This document shows, piece after piece, positions 1 through 6,138 of a stretch of 7,975 bases of DNA. The first letter of the stretch is position 1, and every line of letters begins with the position of its first letter. Position numbers and translations under genes: made by a program. The stretch is from Christensenellaceae bacterium (lineage in GTDB: Bacteria; Bacillota; Clostridia; Christensenellales; CAAEEZ01), in contig JAHHUG010000065.1 in assembly GCA_020024085.1 (NCBI GenBank), forward strand, positions 1-7,975, written 5' to 3'. The notes beneath the pieces were generated by a model that saw only the letters and a program-made list of their open reading frames with translations, made no database searches and was not told the origin of the DNA.

Positions 1-43
1 TTATTATTTTTAGTGAATTTTTTAGATTAAATTTAAATTTCAT
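1..43 (-). CDS. Probable 5' end of a leftward gene cut by the window edge (unknown product)
   Basis: Read on the minus strand, an ATG at 43-41 opens a frame of 14 codons (MKFKFNLKNSLKII) with no stop before the left edge. An AGAGGT ribosome binding site at 54-49 lies five bases upstream of the ATG. The lysine-rich start running into Leu-Ile-Ile could be the beginning of a signal peptide or membrane protein, but 14 residues cannot show that. The codons are as A/T-rich as everything around them, so an open frame this short could also occur by chance. The ribosome site at good spacing and the leftward promoter-like sequences upstream are what make it believable. No function can be assigned. Confidence 0.42.
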   Translation of the reverse strand, partial: MKFKFNLKNSLKII

Positions 44-60
44 TTTTTACCTCTAGTTTA

Positions 61-106
61 ATGTTAGCATAAATGTAATACTAAATCAATTAATTATTAT
101 TTACAA
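61..106 (-). promoter_or_regulatory. Candidate leftward promoters for the truncated left-edge gene
   Basis: Two overlapping minus-strand promoter-like arrangements are visible. The first is TTGTAA (106-101), a 17-base spacer, then TAGTAT (83-78), which predicts a leader of about 28 bases. The second is TTGATT (89-84), a 17-base spacer, then TAACAT (66-61) with an extended -10 TG at 69-68; its predicted start falls almost on the ribosome binding site. Each hexamer matches consensus at about four of six positions. In such A/T-rich DNA this is weak evidence, and it depends on the left-edge gene being real. Confidence 0.3.
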
Positions 107-121
107 TTTCAGTTTTGTAAA
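100..121. promoter_or_regulatory. Possible operator: inverted heptamer dyad TTTACAA-N8-TTGTAAA
   Basis: TTTACAA at 100-106 and its exact reverse complement TTGTAAA at 115-121 form a 22-base dyad. It overlaps the -35 of one candidate leftward promoter and lies just upstream of the rightward -35 at 130. The same heptamer recurs at 184-190, reaching into the hydratase start codon, and inverted at 236-242. A looser relative, TTTGACAA, covers the rightward -35 at 129-136. This is the size and position expected of a repressor or activator site, but no known regulator was matched and the heptamer also occurs by chance inside genes here. Confidence 0.3.
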
Positions 122-129
122 CATTTAGT

Positions 130-158
130 TTGACAATATACAATATTAGTTATATATT
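130..158 (+). promoter_or_regulatory. Sigma-70-type promoter of the hydratase gene
   Basis: A perfect -35 box TTGACA (130-135) is followed by a 17-base spacer and a near-consensus -10 box TATATT (153-158). Transcription should start near 165, giving a leader of about 25 bases that includes the ribosome binding site AAGGAG at 178-183, six bases before the ATG at 190. This is the best promoter in the window and fits a vegetative sigma factor. Confidence 0.75.
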
Positions 159-189
159 TTAATAGTACAAAAATAGTAAGGAGTTTACA

Positions 190-2406
190 ATGATTAAATT
201 AATTAATTATGCAGTAAATTATGTTGATTCTAAATTTGTAAAGGCGACAAGCACTGATGGTTATACAAAAACTATGGCTTATTCTATTTTGAAAAATCAT
301 AATCAAGCTGATGTAACCGAAAAAAATGCACCTTTAAGAATAAAATTTGATGCTCTTGCTTCTCACGATATTACTTATGTTGGTATTATCCAAACTGCAA
401 AGGCATCTGGCCTAAAGAAGTTCCCAGTTCCATATGTACTTACAAACTGTCACAATAGTTTGTGTGCTGTTGGTGGAACAATTAATGAGGACGACCATTT
501 ATTTGGACTTTCTGCTGCTAAAAAATACGGTGGAATATATGTTCCAGCTCATCAAGCAGTTATTCATACATTTATGAGAGAGAATTTTGCAGGCTGTGGC
601 AAAATGATTCTTGGTAGCGACTCTCACACTCGTTATGGTGCACTTGGTACTATGGCAATCGGCGAGGGTGGTCCAGAGCTTGTTAAACAACTACTTTCAA
701 AGACTTATGATGTAAAATATCCTGATGTAATTGCCGTTAAATTAACTGGTAATGTTAGAAAGGGTGTTGGTCCTCAAGATGTGGCTCTTGCTTTAATCGG
801 TGAGGTTTTTAAGTCTGGTTTTGTTAAAAATAAGGTACTTGAATTTGTTGGTGATGGTATCAAAAATTTGAGTGTTGAATTTAGAAATGGTATTGATGTA
901 ATGACAACTGAAAGCACTTGCTTGACTTCTATTTGGGAGACCGATTGTAAGGTTAAGGAATATCTTGCAAAAAGAGGTAGAGAGTGTGAATACAAGGAAT
1001 TAAAAGCAGGCGAGGGTGCTTACTATGATGGTGCAGTAGAAATTGACCTATCAAAAGTTGAGCCTATGATTGCTATGCCATTCCACCCAAGTAATGTTTA
1101 CAAACTTGCTGATGTTATTGCTAATCCATACGAGATTTTGCATAAGGTAGAACTTGAGGGTAGAGAACTACTTAAAAATGAAAACTTCACATTAACAGAC
1201 AAAATTGTTGATGGTAAAATTATGGTTAATCAAGGTATTATTGCTGGTTGTGCAGGTGGTACTTATGATAATATTTACGAAGCAAGTCAAATTTTGAATA
1301 ATAAATCTATCGGTAGCAACACATTTACTATGAGTGTTTATCCATCTAGTACACCAGTTTATATGCAACTTGTAAAAGATGGCTCATTCCAAAGACTTAT
1401 TGAGACAGGTACAATTATTAAAACTGCTTTCTGTGGTCCTTGTTTTGGTGCAGGTGATGTACCTAGCAACAATGGATTTAGTATCCGTCATACAACAAGA
1501 AACTTTGAAAATAGAGAGGGTAGCAAGCCTAACGAAAAACAACTTGCTTCAGTTGCTCTTATGGATGCAAGAAGTATTGCTGCAACAGCTGCAAATGGTG
1601 GTGTATTAACCTCTGCATTAGGTATTGATTATGATAACGAAGTTCCTGAGTTTACTTATGACAAAAACATCTATTCAAATAGAGTTTATAATGGATTTGG
1701 TAAAGCTCAAGAGAATGAGGAAATTATCTATGGACCAAATATTTGCGATTGGCCAGAAATGATTAACCTAACAGATAACTTACTTATGAAAATGGTTGCT
1801 GTTATTGATGATCCCGTAACTACAACTGATGAACTTATCCCAAGTGGCGAAACATCTTCTTATAGAAGTAACCCACTTCGCCTTGCAGAGTTTGCACTAA
1901 GCAGAAAAGAGCCAAACTATGTACCTCGTGCCAAGGCTGTTAAGGAAAGTGAACTTAATAGAAGAAATGGTAGTCTTGATGCAGAATATATTGATGCTTT
2001 AAATACTGCAAATATTAACCTAAAGGGTTCTGTATCTATCGGTAGTGTAATCTATGCTAATAAACCAGGTGATGGTAGTGCAAGAGAACAAGCTGCAAGC
2101 TGTCAAAGAGTTCTTGGTGGTGTTGGTAATATCGCTAAAGAATATGCTACAAAGAGATATCGTTCTAACTTAATCAACTGGGGTATGTTACCATTTATCG
2201 CAAAGGAAAATATCTTTGAGGTTAATGATATCGTTATTATTGAAAATGTAAAGGAAAAATTAGTAAATAATGACCTTGTATTCCCTGTAACAATCGTTAG
2301 AGGTAATGAGGTAATCAAAGATGAATTAAAAATTGATGCACTTACCGATAATGAAAGACAAATTATCAAAGATGGTTGCTTAATTAACTATTATAAAGTT
2401 AATTAG
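190..2406 (+). CDS. Aconitase-superfamily hydratase, YbhJ type
   Basis: A 738-residue cytoplasmic [4Fe-4S] hydro-lyase of the aconitase superfamily. The N-terminal part (about 40-480) carries GSDSHT at 142-147. The three cluster cysteines are C354 (GCAGG) and C415/C418 (CGPC). R437 and R442 match the carboxylate-binding arginines of aconitase. The C-terminal swivel domain (about 540-738) has TTDELIPSG (545-553), SYRSNP (557-562) and GDGSARE (627-633), which hold the expected Arg and catalytic Ser. Around 86-103 it has NCHNSLC and EDDH, where ordinary aconitases have an Asp-His pair; I associate this pattern with the YbhJ-like 'hydratase' subgroup rather than AcnA/AcnB or LeuC. The full two-domain length is present with no break. 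Substrate unknown: a hydroxy-tricarboxylate or related hydroxyacid is likely, and citrate itself is not assured. The start is set by AAGGAG six bases upstream. The gene has its own promoter and terminator and so appears monocistronic. Confidence 0.85.
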   Translation: MIKLINYAVNYVDSKFVKATSTDGYTKTMAYSILKNHNQADVTEKNAPLRIKFDALASHDITYVGIIQTAKASGLKKFPVPYVLTNCHNSLCAVGGTINEDDHLFGLSAAKKYGGIYVPAHQAVIHTFMRENFAGCGKMILGSDSHTRYGALGTMAIGEGGPELVKQLLSKTYDVKYPDVIAVKLTGNVRKGVGPQDVALALIGEVFKSGFVKNKVLEFVGDGIKNLSVEFRNGIDVMTTESTCLTSIWETDCKVKEYLAKRGRECEYKELKAGEGAYYDGAVEIDLSKVEPMIAMPFHPSNVYKLADVIANPYEILHKVELEGRELLKNENFTLTDKIVDGKIMVNQGIIAGCAGGTYDNIYEASQILNNKSIGSNTFTMSVYPSSTPVYMQLVKDGSFQRLIETGTIIKTAFCGPCFGAGDVPSNNGFSIRHTTRNFENREGSKPNEKQLASVALMDARSIAATAANGGVLTSALGIDYDNEVPEFTYDKNIYSNRVYNGFGKAQENEEIIYGPNICDWPEMINLTDNLLMKMVAVIDDPVTTTDELIPSGETSSYRSNPLRLAEFALSRKEPNYVPRAKAVKESELNRRNGSLDAEYIDALNTANINLKGSVSIGSVIYANKPGDGSAREQAASCQRVLGGVGNIAKEYATKRYRSNLINWGMLPFIAKENIFEVNDIVIIENVKEKLVNNDLVFPVTIVRGNEVIKDELKIDALTDNERQIIKDGCLINYYKVN

Positions 2407-2432
2407 TAATATAATTTAATATAAACATAATA

Positions 2433-2468
2433 AAAAGCGAGTTTTTGTATTGATAAAGACTCGCTTTT
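2433..2468. terminator. Intrinsic terminator after the hydratase gene
   Basis: AAAAGCGAGT (2433-2442) pairs perfectly with ACTCGCTTTT (2459-2468). The stem can extend inward by further U-A and G-U pairs to a small TATTGA loop. The G/C core is followed by a T-run, and the matching A-run on the left makes it potentially bidirectional. It begins 26 bases after the hydratase stop codon and separates that gene from the operon starting at 2540. Confidence 0.8.
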
Positions 2469-2472
2469 ATGT

Positions 2473-2511
2473 TAAAATTAAAAAGTTATCAATTAAACAA
2501 TTTTAATTTTA
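2473..2511. repeat. 11-bp A/T-only inverted repeat upstream of the first ligase gene
   Basis: TAAAATTAAAA (2473-2483) and TTTTAATTTTA (2501-2511) are exact reverse complements separated by 17 bases. They fill most of the spacer between the terminator and the ligase ribosome site AAGGGG (2525-2530). The repeat overlaps the only weak promoter candidate for the operon: TTAAAA (2478-2483), an 18-base spacer, then TTTAAT (2502-2507). It could be an operator, a weak hairpin in the leader, or compositional chance, since both arms are A and T only. Confidence 0.35.
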
Positions 2512-2539
2512 TTTATAAACTTTTAAGGGGTTTAAAAAA

Positions 2540-3847
2540 ATGATTTATAACGAAAAATATGAGACAATGAACCGTAAGGATATGAGTGCTTTACAACTTG
2601 AAAGATTACAACACATTGTTAAATATGCTTACGAAAATGTAGAATTTTACAAGAAAAAATTCGATGAAATTGGGTTGAAGCCCAGTGATATCAAAACTCT
2701 TGATGATATTAGGAAGATTCCTTTTACTGAGAAGAAAGATTTAAGGGATAATTATCCTTATGGTTTAGTCGCTGTTCCAATGGACGAAACAGTTCGTGTA
2801 CATGCTAGTAGTGGTACAAGTGGTAAACCAACAGTTGTAGTCTATACAAAAAATGACCTTGAAATGTGGTCAGAAAATGTTGCTCGTATTGTTACTGCAG
2901 CCGGTATCACAAAGAAAGATATCGTTCAAATTAGTTTTGGTTATGGCTTATTTACTGGTGCTTTAGGTTTACATCAAGGACTTGAAAAGGTCGGTGCAAC
3001 TGTTGTCCCAGCAAGTAGTGGTAATACCGAAAGACAATGTATGCTACTTAAAGATTTGGGTGTAACAGGTCTTGTTGCTACTCCTTCTTATGCTATGTAT
3101 ATTGCTGAAACTTTAGAAAAACTTGGTTACGATATGGATAAGGATATCAAACTAAAGTATGGTCTATTTGGTAGCGAGGCAAGTAGTAGAGAAATGAGAA
3201 ATGAACTTGATAAAAAGTTGCATTTATTTTCTACCGATAACTACGGCTTAAGTGAAATTATTGGACCAGGTGTTTCAGGCGAGTGTGAATACAAATGTGG
3301 TATGCACATTAATGAAGACCATTTCTATCCGGAAGTACTTAATACCGATACTCTTGAGCCAGTTCCAGATGGAGAACTTGGCGAGCTAGTAATTACAACT
3401 CTTACTAAAGAGGGTATGCCAGTACTTAGATATCGTACAAAGGATATTACATCACTTGACCATACACCATGTAAGTGTGGCAGAACTACTGTTCGTATGG
3501 GTAGAATTAGAGGTCGTGTTGATGATATGTTAATTATCCGTGGTGTAAATGTATTTCCTAGTCAAATTGAGGGTGTACTTATGGAGATGCCTGAAGTTGG
3601 TAATGGTTACGAAATTATCGTATACAAGGAAGGTTACACTGATAAACTTGAAGTTCATGTTGAGGTTGCTGATGCAAACTTAATTACCGATTACCACAAA
3701 CTAGAGCAATTGCAAGATAAGATTAAAAAGAACTTAAGAGTGGTACTTCAAATTGATGCTATTGTTAAACTTGTCGAGCCACAATCTTTAAAGAGATTTG
3801 AGGGTAAGGCAAAAAGGGTTACAGACCTAAGAAATGTATATAAATAA
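2540..3847 (+). CDS. paaK: Phenylacetate-CoA ligase (AMP-forming), paralogue 1
   Basis: A 435-residue adenylate-forming enzyme that activates an aryl acetate with ATP and CoA to the aryl-acetyl-CoA thioester, AMP and pyrophosphate, in the cytoplasm. Motifs in order: P-loop SSGTSGKPT (90-98), YGLSE (235-239), GELVITTL (281-288), RYRTKD (297-302), the Cys pair CKCGR (311-315), the hinge region VDDMLIIRGVNVFPSQIE (327-344), and the C-terminal lysine loop EGKAKR (421-426), whose K423 is the likely adenylation lysine. Length is normal for PaaK. At 211-219 it reads GSEASSREM where paralogue 2 has the more usual GAEPWTEEM, so substrate or nucleotide contacts may differ. It starts nine bases after AAGGGG and opens the operon, nine bases before iorA. 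The exact aryl substrate cannot be read from sequence; phenylacetate, indoleacetate and 4-hydroxyphenylacetate are all possible. Confidence 0.9.
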   Translation: MIYNEKYETMNRKDMSALQLERLQHIVKYAYENVEFYKKKFDEIGLKPSDIKTLDDIRKIPFTEKKDLRDNYPYGLVAVPMDETVRVHASSGTSGKPTVVVYTKNDLEMWSENVARIVTAAGITKKDIVQISFGYGLFTGALGLHQGLEKVGATVVPASSGNTERQCMLLKDLGVTGLVATPSYAMYIAETLEKLGYDMDKDIKLKYGLFGSEASSREMRNELDKKLHLFSTDNYGLSEIIGPGVSGECEYKCGMHINEDHFYPEVLNTDTLEPVPDGELGELVITTLTKEGMPVLRYRTKDITSLDHTPCKCGRTTVRMGRIRGRVDDMLIIRGVNVFPSQIEGVLMEMPEVGNGYEIIVYKEGYTDKLEVHVEVADANLITDYHKLEQLQDKIKKNLRVVLQIDAIVKLVEPQSLKRFEGKAKRVTDLRNVYK

Positions 3848-3856
3848 GAGGAACAT

Positions 3857-5572
3857 ATGAAAAAACTTTTACTTGGAAATGAGGCTATTGCAAGAGGTGT
3901 ATATGAGGCAGGTGTTACTGTTAGTAGTGCTTATCCTGGTACACCAAGTACAGAAATTAGTGAAAATTTGGTTCAATATGATGATGTTTACTGCGAGTGG
4001 GCACCTAATGAGAAGGTAGCTTTAGAAGTTTCGCTTGGTGCATCAATAGCAGGTGCTAGAAGCCTTGCTTGTATGAAGCATGTAGGACTAAATGTTGCTG
4101 CAGACCCACTATTTACCTTTAGTTATACTGGTGTTAATGGTGGTATGGTTATTGTTGTTGCAGATGACCCTGGTATGCATTCATCTCAAAATGAACAAGA
4201 TAGCAGATTTTATGCTCGTTCAGCACATATTCCTATGCTTGAGCCTAGTGATAGCTCTGAATGTAAGAATTATGTTAAACTTGCTTACGAAATCAGCGAA
4301 AAATACGATACTCCAGTTTTAGTTCGTACTACAACTCGTGTTGCCCATTCACAATCTTTTGTAGAATTAGAGGATAGAGTAGATGTACCACTTAAGGAAT
4401 ATCAAAAGGATATTACAAAATATGCAATGATGCCTGCTAGTGCTATTCATAGACATATCGTTGTTGAGGATAGAGAAAATAGGCTTAAGGCAGATTGTAA
4501 CGATTTTGCTATCAACTTTGAGGAAATCAACGATACAAGCCTTGGTATTGTTTGTAGTGGTATTGAGTATCAATACATTAAAGAAGCATTACCTAATGCA
4601 TCTGTTTTCAAAATTGGTATGGTTTACCCACTACCTATTGAAAAGATTAAAGAGTTTAGCAAAAAGGTTGATAGACTTGTTGTTGTAGAGAGCTTGGAGC
4701 CATTCTTTGAGAATCAACTTAAAGCTAATGGTATTGAGTGCGAGGGTAAAAACCTATTCTCTATTCAAGGCGAACTAAATGTTGCTATTATCAAAAAAGC
4801 ACTTCTAAATGAAGATGTAGAGGAAAATGTAAAGGATTTACCAGGTAGACCTCCTGTAATGTGTGCAGGTTGTCCTCACCGTGGAGTATTCTATGTATTA
4901 CATAAATTAAAAAAGGTTGTTTGTGCAGATATTGGTTGTTATACACTAGGTGCTCAACCACCACTTTCTGCTGTTGATACAGTAATATGTATGGGTGCAA
5001 GCCTTGGAGTTGGTCAAGGTTTCGAGCATGCTAGAGGTAAGGAGTACTCTAAAAATGTAGTTTCTGTTATTGGCGACTCTACATTCGTGCATAGTGGTAT
5101 TACAGGTTTGATTAATGCTGTTTACAATAAGACTAATACAACACTTATTATACTTGATAACTCTACAACTGGTATGACAGGTCATCAAGACCACCCAGCA
5201 ACAGGTATTACCTTAAAGGGAGAAACTACAAAAAAACTTCTTCTTGATAATGTAATCAAAGCTTGTGGTGTAGATGATTTACAAATTGTAGATGCATACG
5301 ATATGAAAGCTATTGAAAGTGCTGTAAAGCATGCTAGCGAATATGATGGCGTATCAGTTATTATCGCTCAAAGACCTTGTGTATTAAAGATTAAAATGGC
5401 AAAAGCACCATACAAGATTGATAATTGTAAAAATTGTGGTATGTGCTTAAAGATTGGTTGTCCTGCAATTTCAAAGAAGAATGGTAGAGCAGTAATTAAC
5501 CCTGTTCAATGTGTAGGTTGTGGACTTTGTGAACAAATGTGCAAGTTCGGTTGTATCAAACAGGAGGATTAA
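3857..5572 (+). CDS. iorA: Indolepyruvate ferredoxin oxidoreductase, alpha subunit
   Basis: The catalytic subunit of the IorAB complex. It uses thiamine pyrophosphate and iron-sulfur clusters to convert aryl pyruvate, CoA and oxidised ferredoxin reversibly to aryl-acetyl-CoA, CO2 and reduced ferredoxin. The N-terminal pyrimidine-binding domain carries SSAYPGTPSTEI (23-34). A middle domain (about 225-325) precedes CAGCPHRG (336-343), the usual IOR signature. The pyrophosphate-binding domain has GDSTF (406-410) leading to LDN (433-435). The C-terminal ferredoxin domain holds C524, C527, C530, C535 followed by Pro, then C552, C555, C558, C562. C562 is followed by Lys rather than the common Pro, and there is an extra C566. 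At 571 residues it is slightly shorter than many homologues (around 600) but has every domain. An AGAGGA ribosome site (3847-3852) overlaps the end of the upstream stop codon, which suggests coupled translation. Confidence 0.94.
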   Translation: MKKLLLGNEAIARGVYEAGVTVSSAYPGTPSTEISENLVQYDDVYCEWAPNEKVALEVSLGASIAGARSLACMKHVGLNVAADPLFTFSYTGVNGGMVIVVADDPGMHSSQNEQDSRFYARSAHIPMLEPSDSSECKNYVKLAYEISEKYDTPVLVRTTTRVAHSQSFVELEDRVDVPLKEYQKDITKYAMMPASAIHRHIVVEDRENRLKADCNDFAINFEEINDTSLGIVCSGIEYQYIKEALPNASVFKIGMVYPLPIEKIKEFSKKVDRLVVVESLEPFFENQLKANGIECEGKNLFSIQGELNVAIIKKALLNEDVEENVKDLPGRPPVMCAGCPHRGVFYVLHKLKKVVCADIGCYTLGAQPPLSAVDTVICMGASLGVGQGFEHARGKEYSKNVVSVIGDSTFVHSGITGLINAVYNKTNTTLIILDNSTTGMTGHQDHPATGITLKGETTKKLLLDNVIKACGVDDLQIVDAYDMKAIESAVKHASEYDGVSVIIAQRPCVLKIKMAKAPYKIDNCKNCGMCLKIGCPAISKKNGRAVINPVQCVGCGLCEQMCKFGCIKQED

Positions 5573-5573
5573 T

Positions 5574-6137
5574 ATGAATATACTTATTGTAGGTGTTGGT
5601 GGACAAGGTACATTACTTGCAAGCCGTGTGCTTGGTGGACTTGCTAGCATTAAAAATTTGGACTGTAAACTTAGTGAGGTTCATGGTATGAGCCAAAGAG
5701 GTGGTAGTGTAGTTACTCATGTAAAGATTGCTGATAAGGTTTATTCTCCAATTATTGCTCAAGGCGATGCCGATATTATTCTATCTTTTGAGGAGCTTGA
5801 GGCTATTAGATGGCAACATTTTCTAAAAAAAGATGGTGTAATTGTATGCAATTTACAACAAATTGAGCCAATGCCAGTTATAATTGGAAAGGCTGAATAT
5901 CCAGAAGCTATCATAGAAAGGATTGAAAATAGTGGTAAAAAGATTATTACAATTAACGCACTAGAAATTGCTGAAGAACTTGGCAATGCAAAATGTGCAA
6001 ATGTTGTTATGCTTGGTTTACTTGCTAAAAAACTTGATATTGATTTCGAGGATATTAAAAAAGCATTACTTCAAATTGTTAAACCAAAATTTGTAGATAT
6101 TAATTTGAAAGCTTTGGAAAAGGGATATAACTACTAA
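5574..6137 (+). CDS. iorB: Indolepyruvate ferredoxin oxidoreductase, beta subunit
   Basis: The 187-residue gamma-type subunit of 2-oxoacid:ferredoxin oxidoreductases, partner of IorA in the cytoplasmic complex. It begins with a Rossmann-like NILIVGVGGQG (2-12) and carries the family signature SEVHGMSQRGGSV (34-46), followed by a GDADIILSFEELEA stretch (64-77). Length is typical for IorB. The frame is open back to an ATG at 5520, but the start at 5574 is preferred: a perfect AGGAGG (5562-5567) lies six bases upstream, the protein then starts directly on the conserved beta strand, and the longer reading would overlap the second ferredoxin cluster of iorA. Only one base separates it from the iorA stop, so 1:1 coupled synthesis is likely. 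No break or missing motif was seen. Confidence 0.94.
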   Translation: MNILIVGVGGQGTLLASRVLGGLASIKNLDCKLSEVHGMSQRGGSVVTHVKIADKVYSPIIAQGDADIILSFEELEAIRWQHFLKKDGVIVCNLQQIEPMPVIIGKAEYPEAIIERIENSGKKIITINALEIAEELGNAKCANVVMLGLLAKKLDIDFEDIKKALLQIVKPKFVDINLKALEKGYNY

Positions 6138-6138
6138 T

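Noticed and set aside
2103..2369. Minus-strand open frame of 88 codons within the hydratase swivel domain
   Set aside because: It is antisense to conserved aconitase C-terminal motifs. Its Ser/Ile/Thr-rich translation is typical of the complement of A/T-rich coding DNA.
2407..2539. T-box or riboswitch leader before the ligase/IOR operon
   Set aside because: The spacer is only 133 bases, part of it is the hydratase terminator, and no T-box sequence, specifier stem or second terminator is present.
190..3847. Treating the hydratase as the first gene of the ligase/IOR operon
   Set aside because: A perfect 10-bp G/C-core hairpin with a T-run at 2433-2468 lies between them, and the hydratase has its own strong promoter. 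Partial read-through remains possible but is not shown by the sequence.
4791..5194. Two overlapping minus-strand open frames within iorA (69 and 82 codons)
   Set aside because: They are antisense to a strongly conserved gene, have no ribosome sites that stand out, and give low-complexity translations rich in Leu, His and Tyr or Cys, Thr and Asn, as expected of shadows.
5520..5573. Longer iorB start at ATG 5520 adding 18 residues
   Set aside because: It would overlap the ferredoxin-cluster codons of iorA, has no ribosome site at the right distance, and adds a non-conserved tail. The ATG at 5574 has AGGAGG six bases upstream.
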